The translations under genes and the position numbers were made by a program. 64,000 nucleotides of DNA from positions 52,282,793 to 52,346,792 of the forward strand of contig OX326961.1 of NCBI GenBank assembly GCA_946800325.1. The letters run 5' to 3'. Below the pieces are notes generated by a model, which did no database searches, was not told where the DNA came from, and saw nothing but the letters and a program-made list of their open reading frames with translations. The stretch comes from Luzula sylvatica. Lineage: Eukaryota; Streptophyta; Magnoliopsida; Poales; Juncaceae. Position 1 is the stretch's first letter. Every line of letters starts with the position of its first letter. Below are positions 23,973 through 35,890 of this stretch, in pieces.

Positions 23973-26074
23973 TCTATATAATGCAAGGGGATTTGCTGCC
24001 TCCTGGTGCAGCCACGTCACCAGGGGCCTATTTGCACAAAAAAAAAATATTTTTTTTATATTTTGGTCCTTTTTTATTTACAAATTAGTCCTTTTTTCGA
24101 AATTTTTTACATTTTGGTCCTTTTTATTTTACATTTTCGTCCTTTATATTTGCATTTGGTCCTTCGAAGTTTTGAAATTTACATTTTAGTCCAGGGGCCA
24201 TAAATTGGTCCTATTTTTTTAAAAAAATTACATTTTGGTCATTTTTTTCACATTTCGGTCCTTTATATTTGCATTTTGGTCCTTCGAAGTTTTAAAATTT
24301 ACATTTTGGTCCAGGGGCCTCTTTGTAAAAATAATTTATTTACATTTTGGTCCTTTTCTGAAAAAATACATTTTGGTCCTTTTTATTTACAATTTGGTCC
24401 TTTTTTATTTGCATTTTGGTCCTTTTTATTTACATTTAGTCCTTTCAAGTTTTAAAAATTAAACTTTGGTCCAGGGGCCTCTTTGTAAAAAATTTATTTA
24501 CATTTTGGTCCTTTTTATTTACATTTTTGTCCTTTTTAGTTGAAAAAACTACATTTTTGTTCTTTCTATTTACATTTTTGTCCTTTTCAGTTTAGAAACT
24601 TTCATTTTGGTCCTTCATATTTACATCTTCATCCTCTTTTATTTACATATCGGTCCTTTTTTACATTTTTGAATTTACATTATAGTCCTTTTTATTTATA
24701 TCTTGGTCCTTTTCAGTTTTACTTCACACTTTGGTACTTTTTATTAACATTTTGGTCATTTTTAATTTAAATTTCGGTCCTTTTTTACATTATTAATAAT
24801 TCCTCTCATCTCATGCGTCCACATCAACACCTTATTATGCCTCCCTATCACCACTTTACTTGAAAAATTTTCAAAACACTCCTTAAATTTTTAGATATTG
24901 TAAAAAAAAATTAATTTACATATGTATTCATTTAAAAAAAAAATGCTTTTTTTAATTTTAAAAAATTCTTAAACTTTTTGTAATACATAATAATTAAAAA
25001 AAAAAATTACTATATGTTATATGTTATATAATTTTAATATTTCATTCATTACAAATATTCGACTTATGTATTATTTTTTTTTAAAAACTAAAATAAAATT
25101 ATAATAAGTTGAACAATATTAATAAAAGAACATCTTGCAAATATTTAAAAATAAAATATCACAAAACTATTAAAAAATACATAAAAGGAAAACTAAAATA
25201 AAAAGTAGATGTTTAAATAGATATTTTCTATGAATATATTTGCAAGATGTTTATTTATTATTATTTAATGTTAGTTTTTTTTTAATAAAGAATGGAATAT
25301 TAAAATTATATAAACAAAATATGTAATAATTTAAATTTTTTTAAATCACTACATATTTAGAAGTGTTTATGAATTTTCTTAAAATAAATAAAAAATAACA
25401 AAAATAAGTTTTAATTATTACATATGAGATTTGGAGGGTATTTTGGAAAAAAAAAATTAATATCATCCATAAGGAGTATTTTAAAATAAAAATTTGGTAA
25501 AGAGTTTTTTTTTTGGAGTTTACGAAAAGATAGAGGATTTTTTACAATATCCAAAAAAAATTAGGGGGTTAAAAATATACCAAATCACGGATGTGCGAAT
25601 AATCATGACATAATTTAAATTAAAGTTTCGAACGAAACGGTTAGCGATGACATCGTGAAACTTTGTTGTTGGCCGACCACACAAAGGGCGAAAAATATTT
25701 GTGCTAAATATGTAGCGAAATTAAGGATTTGTGAAATTAAGAACACTCTTTTTTTCGGCAATGTTTTCTGATCTATTAGGTTCTTAATAAATTTCATGAC
25801 GACTCATTCGTTCTTTTTCCTTATTTTGCTTATGAAGTATAAAATATAGATAATTTTTTTAGCAATAACCGTTTGAATTATTCAAGAAATCCGGCTCTTA
25901 AAATATTCAAACGATTTTTGCTACAAAATTTCACTCGCACACAACACACTAAATTACACATATAATAATGATTACAAAAATAAAGTCACATACACAAAAT
26001 GAACAACAATTTTCTTCAACTACATTACTTATAAACCCGAACAACCCCGCGCAATTGCACGGGGGTAAGGCTAG
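23973..26074 (+). mobile_element. Non-autonomous Helitron B, in tandem with A
   Basis: Begins TCTATATAATGC and ends with the hairpin CCCCGCGCAATTGCACGGGG, GTAAGG and CTAG before a host T. Sister sequence at 43225-43250 shows the empty site (host A|T) for A and B together. A CCACGTCACCAG motif lies near the 5' end and some 20 TTTGGTCC-type units fill 24055-24800. The remaining 1.2 kb is AT-rich with no recognisable gene. Confidence 0.8.
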
Positions 26075-26459
26075 TATAATATAATGCAATGCGAGAACTA
26101 GGCAAATTACCTTATCTAAAAATGCATAAATAAATAAATCAGTCATGAGCAAACAATATAGTAAAAAAAATTACACGGATGCACCACTTTAAATTGAGTG
26201 TATTAAATCCATTTACAGGTTTTGTAGGGATATACATGATTGGACCTTCAATTTCTTTTTCTTTTGGACATCAATGGATTGTAAATGTTATTTCATGAAT
26301 TTCTCAAGAATATAGTGGCTTTTTTTCAGGGGCTTTTTTGCAATATCAGTACAATGCAGGGGTTCTTGTGCAAATACACATCGAACATTTTGTATCGAGA
26401 CTCGAAATACGGTTGAACATTCAGATTCATCTAATATTGTATTTAAATATTTACATAAT

Positions 26460-26540
26460 GCAGGACCGGAGGTGGACATATGGAGCGCGGAGTTATTCTA
26501 CGCACTCTCCTCAGCGGGCTGCGTCCTTTCTTGGATTCTG
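26460..26540 (+). pseudogene. CDPK exon fragment with one-base deletion
   Basis: The frame reads AGPEVDIWSA, then after loss of one G continues in the next frame as GVILRTLLSGLRPFLDS and stops at a GT donor-like site at 26541. This matches subdomains IX-X of plant calcium-dependent protein kinases (GPEADIWSAGVILY...LLSG..PF). The APE motif and all other domains are absent. Flanking block R and related fragments at 16678, 33716 and 47870 show that the exon travels with the repeat. Confidence 0.7.
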
Positions 26541-26544
26541 GTAA

Positions 26545-27060
26545 TTTTAAACTTATACAACGATTAATTTATCGAAACATTCATTTATATTATATTCGAA
26601 AAAACATAATATATAATTGTTCCTTCCATCAAATATTATTGTAGGTGACAGGTGGTTCGCGAAAGTTCGCAACTCTTATAATGGTTCAAATATTGTTTTC
26701 TTTTAATCATTATGTGATAGTTATTGTTGTAACTGGATTTTATTTTGGTTGCTTCCAATATCTCAACTTTGTGTTGATTGATTCCGAAGATCCATTAGTT
26801 ATTCATATAAATATGTTTTGTATCTCCACAAGTGTATGTTTTTTATACCATCAAAACTAATGTAGTTTATTGAATGATCACACTTGGTATATGTGTAGAA
26901 CATAATATTGGCATGGGAAGAATACACACAAAACGTTACAAGTACCAGAGACTTCATCGATTTGGCATGAAAAAAATATATAACATATTTTAATGATATA
27001 TTCAAAAAAGAAATGAAAACCCCCCTCAATTGAGATATAACATCACTTTTTCTCTTATTT
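26545..27060 (+). repeat. Block R, right arm of module 1
   Basis: Reverse complement of 33205-33700. With the CDPK fragment it forms an arm of about 600 bp. Ends near a poly-C segment that is the unoccupied site of the LTR found at 12606. No coding sequence. Confidence 0.7.
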
Positions 27061-27455
27061 TGTGTAAAATGAGTCTTTTTAGAATAATATTTCAACCCCG
27101 TTTCAATATCACATTTTGTTTATGTCTATATATTTTGGCCTATGTATTTTTTTTCTTTCTCGAACTTTGATTGTTCATATGAAGTAATATTTTTTTAAGA
27201 AATATTCACGTACACCCTTCCAAATTCTCAAAATAATATTATTATGATTCAAAATAAAATATTACTATTCACAAATTAAAACATTATAATATAAATTTTC
27301 GATGATACAAACAATAAAAAAATCGTAGCTCAAAAAATATATATTATAATTTAAAAACCGGCAGTAAAAGAAAAGAAAAAGAAAAGACAAAACAAAATTG
27401 CCAACATATCCGATCTACCCATTTCACAGGCCAATGAAAAAACAGTTAGTGTATC

Positions 27456-29035
27456 CAGGGGCGGAATCAAAGGGGGACCAAGGGGAGCCTTGGCTCCCCC
27501 CATGATTTCTAGAATTTTTTATTTTATATTAGTAGAATATTTTATCAAACCTTATATATGAATTTTAATTTTATAGTAAACATCTAGAGAGCAACAAAAT
27601 TGTAAAAAAGCAATGCAAATGGGCTCAGGCCCAATTTCAATGGATGATAAAAGATGGGAATATTTGTATATCAGTATTATACTTTATCATTCACGTTTCT
27701 TCCCCAATACTCCCAACGCTGGTTAGTGGTCCCTGTTTTTTCCTCTTGAAACCCCCACCGATTTTTTCAAAATTACCCAAAATCTTCTTCAAATTAGAAA
27801 CAAATTAAAAACAAGATAGGACAAGCAAGTAATATCTTCAAGTATCTTAAGATTCTCAAGGTGAGTAATTAATTTTATAATACTTGTCTTAAATTTTTAA
27901 GACCTAAAAATAAGAAGAAAAATTAAAGCTAATTGTTTAAATTAGAACAATTATTTGAGAATTTTCATGTATGAATAATATAATTGCAACAAATGTTAGT
28001 TTTTAGTTGAAAACAATTCAAATCTTACATTTTTAATATAGATTCATAATTTTATCTTATGTTATTCTTATTTTTAGGATAGGTTATGTCAAAAAGAAAA
28101 ACGATCGACTCGTTCTTCAATAAAAGCCATAAAATTGGTGTCAATTCTCAAACAAGTGGATCAAGTGCTCCTTCTTATGTCATGCCAAGTAATGAAGGAA
28201 ACCTAATGAGCGAGCAATCTCCGATACCTTGTCAATCTCAACAACATATTTCTCAAGTTCCAATAATTACTATGGTTGAAATTAATACCGGGGATGGCAC
28301 AATCACAATAGAACGTGATCCCGGTAAGCGGTCTCCAATTTGGGAATACCCGATTAATTCACAAGATCTAGCTCGAAGGGCATATATAATGCTCGGTCCA
28401 TACCAACCAAATGATTGCGAATTTAAATTTTCTGGACCGGAAAGTCACCCACGTCGATTTCAACCTCATTGGTATACAAATTTTCCATGGTTATAATATT
28501 CACCTTATTACCACAAAGCATATTGTTTTTTTTGCTATCTATTTTCAAAGAAACCAATGGGAAAATGCGGGTCGGATACTTTTACGGTTAAAGGATTTGA
28601 AGTTTGGAGAAAAGTTAATAATGGAAAAGAATGTGCTTTTTTGTGTCATATGGGAAAAAATAGTAACTTGGCACATAATTTTTCTATAAGTTGTCACGAA
28701 AATTTGAAAAACCAACCTAGAAATATTCAACAAGTAATAGAAAACCAATCGAACAAGGAAATATTAGATGGCCGATTGCGGCGTAAAGCATCCATAGATG
28801 CAATTCGTTGGCTAACATTTCAAGCTTGTGCATTTAGAGGGCACGATAAAAGGAGTAATTCTAAAAATAGAGGAAATTTTCTTGAGATGTTAGAATTTTT
28901 GGCTTCATACAATGAAGATGTTAATAAGGTTGTTTTAAAAAATGCCCCTAAAAATGGAACTTATACTTCACCTTTAATTCAAAAGCAAAAATTCTTCTTG
29001 GCCCCCCCTAATTTTGGACTCTAGTTCCGCCCCTG
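27456..29035 (+). mobile_element. hAT transposon with MYM/TTF-type transposase remnant
   Basis: The ends are CAGGGGCGGA and its reverse complement, flanked by the 8-bp duplication AGTGTATC (27448-27455, 29036-29043). This is diagnostic of a hAT insertion. The element is 1580 bp and encodes only the N-terminal part of a transposase, so it is an internal-deletion derivative. A probable 5' UTR intron runs from 27861 (GTGAGT) to 28077 (TTTTTAG). Confidence 0.9.
28086..29024 (+). pseudogene. hAT transposase, zinc finger MYM-type protein 1-like, N-terminal part
   Basis: One reading frame of 313 codons with a single internal stop (TAA at 28494-28496). The start is MSKRKTIDSFFNK, typical of plant MYM-type hAT transposases. 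Then come SPIWEYPIN, ARRAYIMLGPYQ and HPRRFQPHWYTNFPWL, the stop, and in the same frame YSPYYHKAYCFFCYLFSKK (TTF-type zinc-finger cysteines), GSDTFTVKGFEVWRKVNNG, SIDAIRWLTFQACAFRGHD, SKNRGNFLEML and LKNAPKNGTYTSP. Family members have E before YSP, so one base change (GAA to TAA) explains the stop. The frame ends shortly after, joined directly to the terminal repeat; the DUF4371 remainder, the catalytic region and the hAT dimerisation domain are deleted. It is not functional. Confidence 0.85.
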
Positions 29036-29644
29036 AGTGTATCAATATAATTATAATTTATTTAGTATATTTTGTAAATTTTTGGGAGGTTGGAGATTAT
29101 TGGTTGTAAACTTAAGGACTACACGGTGTAATTTTTTTTAATATGATTTAGCTTAAAGAGTTCAATCCAAAATAGAAAAATATTTTTTGTAACAGAGTGT
29201 TATGAGGATATGTTTCTAAAATTCAAGAGATTGAAGATTATTATTGTTGTAAATTTGAGGACTATACGATATAATATTTTTTTTAATATGATTTAGCTTA
29301 AAATAATTTCATCCAAATAAAAAATATATTTTCCGAAGCAGAGCGAGGGTCACCTCTAGTTGTATACAAAATTAAAACAAGTTGATTTCACAAAATTTAA
29401 GAACAATTTTTTTAAGTATAGATTTATGAATAGTTTAATGAACTATAAATATGTGGATTTTTTTTATTATCCTATATCTTTTGAATAATTTAATGAAGTA
29501 TAATTTAATTTTGATTATCCTATATCTTTTGATTATCAACTAGTGCCATATAAACACCTTTTCTACCGAAATATGAAATATGCACAATAAAGTAAACAGC
29601 CTGCAAGACAATAGACAAATATCCTATATCTTCAAATTGAACAT

Positions 29645-30060
29645 GCCATGAAAGAAAAAAATAATTTCTTTTGATTATCCTCAAATATCACAGATAATTT
29701 TGTTAAATTTATCCCACGTATTATGTAGCTCATATTTTCATTCTTGAAAGCATGTTATAATGGATCTCACTCAATCAAGCTATATATGATTTATATTAGA
29801 AAAAACAATTGTTTTTCGTCCCATTTATTTATATAAACTCGCAGCTATTTTGTGAACTTTATAGTACCAAAAATTAAGTTATTTTACATCATAACTTATG
29901 CGTGTCAATATATTGTACGAGTAAAGCATAGCATATCAATGATTCTAACATTTGACAGATTAAATTTAAATCAATGGAACCAAAATGACATTTTAAGGTT
30001 GTTTGGTTTGGGCTTTATGCCTCAAAATATTGTATGCAAAGAAATTTCATTCATTAGAAT
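29645..30060 (-). repeat. Inverted fragment of the zinc-finger-gene upstream repeat
   Basis: Nearly identical to 490-804 and reverse complement of 19220-19500 and 53890-54290. At 29957-29985 it carries 29 nt identical to part of the satellite monomer of 805-3705. Confidence 0.75.
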
Positions 30061-30327
30061 GATATTCAAAAACAAATATTACTGGCAATAGCTCGCGCAA
30101 CAAATTGTATGGAACTTTATACTCCGTTTTTTACATGTTTTTGCATAATTTGTTTAAATAAAATTTGTGCGGGTATGTTTAAACTCAATTATATAATCAT
30201 GATATGTTTGTAAATATATTGATGTCAATAAATGCGTTATAATTAATTAAGATTCATGAAATTTATCTATCAACTATATATACATTATAATTAATAAAGA
30301 TTCATGAAATTGGTCCATCATTATAAA

Positions 30328-30805
30328 CTATGTTGTGCGGATACTTCAAAAATCAAGCCGTATCATATCGGATGTCGTATCGGATACCGATACTCGTCGG
30401 ATACGCGTCGGATTCATGTGGCGTATTCGAATATTTTATTATAGCGGATACTTGTCGGATACTTCCGGATACTTGTCGGATACTTCTAATGTATACAAAA
30501 AAATATTTGAAAAATAAAAATAAAAATTTGAAATCGAAATAAAATGAGTAATACATAAAATTAAATAACTAAATAAAATAAACATTTAACTAATAAGAAG
30601 TTATTTTTCTTAAAACAAACTTTTAGGATATTTTATGTCAAATATATACTATATTAAATATTAAATATATAAATTAGAATTAATAAAATAATAAAATATT
30701 ATATATAATAACTGTATCGTATCATATGTATTTTTTAAAATTGTCGTATCGCCGTATCCGTATCGCGTTAGATATGATACACGTATCCATATCCGTGCAA
30801 CATAG
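30328..30805. mobile_element. hAT-type MITE, sister of 2138-2687
   Basis: The 478-bp element begins CTATGTTGTGCGGATAC and ends GTGCAACATAG, flanked by ATTATAAA (30320-30327) and ATTACAAA (30806-30813), an 8-bp duplication with one change. Same GGATACGG-rich subterminal sequence as the copy in the satellite. Confidence 0.85.
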
Positions 30806-31480
30806 ATTACAAATCCACACAAAATAAATAAAATATAACATTTTATAATTCAGAAAAAATTAATTTTTCAAAACAAATAAAAGAAAATCGTGAATAATTA
30901 ACATAAAATCGAAATATATATCTAAAATGTCATCCATTAATATAAAAAATATCTATTTATTTTAAGTAAATAACATAATTGTAAATTATATTATAAAAAA
31001 TTTAACAATTAAGGCATTGTTTCCTGGGGGGATATATGGAGCCCAATAACACAAAAATAACATTCTTGATGATGAGACAGCAAGAGAAGATTAAGTAGAT
31101 TGATTAATACTATTGATTGACTCAATTAACGATTTAATTAACCGTTAAATTGAATTGACACGTCAATTAACATTTACTAATATTAACATATTATAAATTA
31201 TTGATGTGTTAATTAAATATATCAATTAACATTTAATCGAGTCAATTAGAAATGCTAACAAATTTAGTTTGTCACATCATCAAGGATATTGTGATGAATT
31301 TATGTGTCAATTATAATTTTTTTTCATACATAAATATTATTTGAGTTGCAATAAAAACAAAATAAAATAAAAACACGTGTCACCATGTAGTAACATGTGC
31401 AAAATTATACCTATTGGAATATTATTAGTACGTTTGATGCATACATTTATAAACAAAATTTACTTATGTATCATTCAATT
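30806..31480. other. AT-rich intergenic stretch
   Basis: No gene recognised. It contains several inverted TTAATTGACTC/GTCAATTAA-type words near 31100-31250 that suggest an old fold-back element without clear ends. Confidence 0.5.
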
Positions 31481-31497
31481 AAATAACAACGCTATAA

Positions 31498-32724
31498 AAG
31501 CGAAGCGAGAAGAAAAAAACCGCTGGATAGATTTGCCACCGGCATCCTCCTTCGATCGCCCACGCAGGTCTCTCGCCGGATGGTGATCTCCTATAAACCT
31601 CCCCGTCTGTGGAAAAAAAGCGTCGCACAAAGGTGATTTCTGCCAGCCACCCAAATCGACGGAAATCAACCATAATTTCTGAATCTCAGGCTGATTTGAC
31701 GCCCCGCCTTCTCCATTAACCCCTGACAGCGACAGTGCGATTGTGACGGTGCACCCTTTTAGTGTGTTTCTTCTCTTCCCCTTTCGCAAACCCTAAAACT
31801 CAAACAAAGTCTTATTGGGTTCGGCTCCGATATGGAACTGGATTCTAGATTCCGACCCGGTTGTCGCTGATCTGGTTTTCAACAATAAATTTCACCTTCC
31901 TTTCCTCTCCTTAAGAGTGGCAGATTTGTGACCGTGCACTTTGTGCGACTTTTTTGTTTTTCCCCCCCAATTCTAACTCAAATTTCGACTGAAGGATTTA
32001 TCTAGTCTTTTCCCTCGACAGTGACAATTACGAACAGTGCGTTTTTGCGCGATTTTTTCTCCCTTTCGATTTGTTCTTCCATCGATACTCCTCATATCCA
32101 TCGACCTAATCCCAAAATCAACAAGAAAGTTTAAGCCACGGCTCCAATTGATTGATTATACCCGCGATTACTAATCTTGTTTTCCAATTTGGGCCGTTTT
32201 GGTTTGGATAATGGAGGATTTCGTCTCAATCATAGCATCACCATACTCGGCTCGCACATTCTTCTTCTCGAAAGAGGATAGCCCACAATTGTTGAGGAAT
32301 GATCTTGAACCATCGGTATTTCTGATCGGCATTGGCGATAATCAAGCTCCACCACTTACATTCATCCGCGAAGCCATCGACGAATTTGTAACCCGTAGAA
32401 TCAAGAGGACTGTGAGCGTTTCCTACACAAAACTTGATCAACGATCTTTTTTCTCGATTCACAATTATTAATCCGTTGGAGTCTTCAAGAAACCGAGGTT
32501 TAAGTATTGTCTATCGATGTCATATCTATGAAGGAAATTGTGAAGAAATTTTATTTCGAGAAATTTTTGTCGTATTAGAGTTTATATAATATGTTATAGA
32601 ATTAAGTATTATATGCTTAAAATGTTTAAGGCCGTATATTTTCTCGACATGTGGTTTTATATGAAAACTTTACGAAATGTGCTAATGTATATATGTCCAA
32701 GTTTTGCAAAAAAATAAAAATAAA
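31498..32724 (+). mobile_element. Retroposed transcript (processed copy of an unknown gene)
   Basis: The GC-richer 1227-bp insert is flanked by a direct repeat (AA)ATAACAACGCTATAA of 15-17 bp (31481-31497, 32725-32741). Its right end is an A-rich tail of about 18 bp. The left junction TT|AAAT fits an L1 endonuclease nick. It carries a 5'-UTR-like leader and a small open frame at 32211-32471, so it looks like a processed mRNA copy moved by L1 machinery such as that of the LINE at 8925. Confidence 0.75.
32211..32471 (+). CDS. Small ORF in the retroposed transcript, function unknown
   Basis: An 86-codon frame starts at an ATG in good context (ATAATGGAGG) and begins MEDFVSIIASPYSARTFFF. No family is recognised; there is no signal peptide, membrane segment or obvious motif. 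The second half is polar, with a short RRIKR basic cluster. More than 700 bp of the insert precede the ATG, in which I see no long frame, so either the leader is long or the ancestral reading frame was longer and has decayed. It stands alone: neighbours are a MITE on the left and a fold-back element on the right. Expression would require a promoter captured at the insertion site. Confidence 0.35.
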   Translation: MEDFVSIIASPYSARTFFFSKEDSPQLLRNDLEPSVFLIGIGDNQAPPLTFIREAIDEFVTRRIKRTVSVSYTKLDQRSFFSIHNY

Positions 32725-32791
32725 AAATAACAACGCTATAACGTTTATGAAAGGTGAAACATAAATTTGGAGGTCATTTACTGTGCCGCTC

Positions 32792-33055
32792 AATTTCCCC
32801 TTACTATTCACGATATGGGGGGGGCTAATACCCGTCTCCAAATTTTGTACCCGGTGAATTGTATTAATCGTTAATTATAATTATTAATTATGTTGATGAT
32901 TAATAAAATTGTATTAACTATTATGTATATTTGAATTAACCGTTAATTCAAAACATAATTAACCGTCAATTGAAATGGGGGGTACAAATTGGAGATGAGT
33001 ATTAAATCCATCCCTCGCTATTCACCATATCGTGAATAGGGAGGGAAATATCAGG
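32792..33055. mobile_element. Fold-back MITE
   Basis: Long imperfect inverted repeats: CTATTCACGATATGG near the left end and its reverse complement near 33030-33045, with further pairing through GTCTCCAAATTTTGTACCC and its partner at 32980-33000. The loop is AT-rich. I cannot fix the target duplication. Confidence 0.6.
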
Positions 33056-33069
33056 GGCATAATAAAATT

Positions 33070-33715
33070 TCGTTTATAATTATTATTCCTTAAGATAAAC
33101 CAAGTGCATTTACTTATATCTTTCGAGTGATGTCATTGTCATATACATGTATGATAATTTTTGTTATTAGGATGTTGTGTTAACACTTTCTTCAAATTTA
33201 TTGAAAAAAGTGATGTTATATCTCAACTGAGGGGGGTTTTTCTTTTCCTTTTTGAATATATCATTAAAATCTGCATCAGACAATTATATATTTTATTCAT
33301 GCCAAATCGATGGAGTGTCTCGTACTTATAATATTTTGTGTGTTCTGTTCTTCCCATGCCAATATTATGCTCTACACATATACGAAGTGTGATCATTCAA
33401 TAAACTAAATTATTTTTGATGATATAACGAAGCATACACCCATGGAGTTAAGAAAACTACTACATAAACAACTATTCGGTTGTATTTCTTTATATCAAAA
33501 CATATTTATATGAATAACTAATGGATCTTCCGAATCAATCAACATAAAATTAAGATATTGGAAGCAACCAAAATAAAATTCAGTTACAACAGTAACTATC
33601 AAATAATGATTAAAAGAAAATAATATTTGAACCATTACAGGAGTCGTGGACTTTCGTGAACGACCTACGACCTACAATAATATTTGATGGAAGAAACAAT
33701 TATATATTATAGAAT
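33070..33715 (-). repeat. Left flank and block R of module 2
   Basis: Matches 12420-12600 plus 14147-14570, that is, module 1 without the LTR insertion. It is the reverse complement of 26545-27060. No coding sequence. Confidence 0.75.
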
Positions 33716-33753
33716 AACTCCGCCCTCCAAATATCAGCCTCTGGTCCTGCATT
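33716..33753 (-). pseudogene. CDPK kinase-domain fragment
   Basis: Minus strand reads AGPEADIWRAELFY, a corrupted CDPK subdomain IX segment, like the fragment at 16678-16713. A remnant only. Confidence 0.6.
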
Positions 33754-33769
33754 ATGTAATTTTTTTTCG

Positions 33770-34835
33770 AATTGACGGAGTCGTGAGGTTTTCTGTTCGG
33801 GGGTGCATACGAATTAATTTTGTCGGAGTAGAAAGGAAAACGGTGTAGTTGAGGAGGTTTAGGGTTTAGGGTTTAGGTGTCCAATGGTTTGTGTTGTGTT
33901 TATGTAGTATTTTATGTGAGTTTTATTATCTTTTGTTTACCAGGATGGATAGATTGTAAAAAAGTAATATTTGGTTAACTAATATAATATTTAGTTTTCT
34001 TCAACGATTTGAATGATTTTTGGCTAATTATCATGTTGCATATCGCACACCAAAAAAAAAAAGAAAATGACTGGAATAAAGCAGGGGCCTTTTTACATAT
34101 TTCACAAGAAAAAAAGTCTGGTTAACAATGATCTTTTCGCCAAATCTCGTTTTGTAAGGGGATTAGTATGGATTTGAATTTTTTTTTTTTTTTTTTTTTG
34201 TAAGCCTGGATTTGAAATTTTTGATTTACACAGGGACCTTAAAACCTCATTTTCTCAAAAATTAGTACGGATTTGAAAATTTTATTTTACACAGGGACTT
34301 TAATGCATTTTCGTACGGATTTGTATCCTTACATTTATCCATACTTTTGATTTGCTGCTTAATATTCAATTTTGACATAAACAAATTGTATGAGAAAAAT
34401 GAAAAAAATTACTGTTTCATTATTGATATTGATTTTGAGTAAATTTGGCAAAGTTTGCATTTTTAGAAAATTTGAAATTTGAAATTGCTCCTCAGCCGAA
34501 GGGACAATTTAATGTTTTTTTAAATTCTCAAAGTATCACGCATCTCCCTATAAAAGAGAAAATATCAACAATACCCCTTCAAAAATAAATATAATGTTCA
34601 CACTTCACACTCACAAATCATCAGAAATGCCATGTACTCTACTCTATTGTTTCATTACCTTTAATTTATATATGTACTAAGTGACAAATACAAGTAATAA
34701 TGGTGACATTTTTCATATGTTGTAGTGATATTTCACATTATGATTTTCTTGAATTCTCAAGAATATAGCGGCCTTTTTTGCAGGGGCCTCTTAGCAATAT
34801 TAGTACAATGCAGGGTCTTTCGTGTAAATATACCT
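33770..34835 (+). repeat. Inverted CAF1 3' end and flank, left arm of module 2
   Basis: Begins with about 20 corrupted CAF1 C-terminal codons on the plus strand (more than in module 1) and continues into CAF1 3' flank. It is the reverse complement of parts of 40270-42330. Zinc-finger copy 2 lies in the loop. Confidence 0.75.
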
Positions 34836-35009
34836 CAAATTAAAAAATTGAACATATAACATTCATCTATTGTTGTATTTATTTCCTTCAAATATTTACA
34901 TAATGCCGCAATTACACGCAACCATGCATCACTTTAAATTGAGTTTATTACATCTATATACAAAGCAATAAAAAAGATATAGATTTTATGATACAAAACT
35001 TCAAAATAA

Positions 35010-35890
35010 TTAACCCCACTCAATAAATGGAAGGTCGTGAAACCCTAACCCTCCCTCTCTGGGAGGTTGAAGAGATGGGGGTAAATTGTCCCAATTTGAT
35101 GCTTCGTTTCTCTGCATTTCTCCTACAAAATATATATACCAACCATGTTTAATTACAAAATTAATCAAACTAACTCGGCACCGAAAATTGGGGGGCAAAT
35201 CCAACGGAGCGTAATAATAAATAAAATACCTGGCAAAGAGGGGTTTTGTAATGGTTGATTGCCAAAAAAATTTGGAGCGTGATTAGTCTCTCCAAAACTT
35301 AACCCTAAATTCCCAAAAAAATAATTACAGTTTCACACATGCTGGTACGAACACAGAGTATATATTATGGATTACTCGAGTTATTTGTATTACCAGGTGC
35401 AGCTTGTATTGGATTAACGATCCCAATTTTTGGATGAAAATATCTGCATGCGTCACCAAATTTGCATGTTCGCTACAAATAACATATGACATTAATCTTG
35501 ATTCAACAAGATTATTAATTTTTTTACATCTAAACCGAAAGATTTCTCAAGTAATTTAGTATTACCTATGAAATAAGCCAAAAACAATAAAAAGGAAAAG
35601 GAAAGAGAGAAACAAAAGGTTTATTTACCGTGCGAACAAAGTGTTGACATACAGCTTTGGCCATTCTTCCGTCTGGCTGAATAAGCGACCCATGCTGCTC
35701 TGCGACTATACATGATCAACGCACATAAGGTGTTTGTAGAAATGCCTCGAAGAAAAAACGAACAGTTATACCTCTGAAGGAGTTGTACCAGAGTTGGCGA
35801 TTGCGGAGGTGAGCAGACCCTTGGAGGTGACGCTTCCTCGCCGCCGGCGTGTCTTGAAATTCCTTGTCACAGTACTCGCACTGGTACAAC

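Noticed and set aside
24006..24770. Several F/L-rich open frames
   Set aside because: They are translations of the TTTGGTCC minisatellite in Helitron B.
29337..29363. Possible further Helitron 3' end (hairpin-like CCGAAGCAGAGCGAGGG then CTAG)
   Set aside because: The hairpin is poor, no 5' end or empty site was found, so it is not annotated.
31475..31789. 104-codon minus-strand frame
   Set aside because: It lies antisense to the leader of the retroposed transcript and crosses its insertion boundary.
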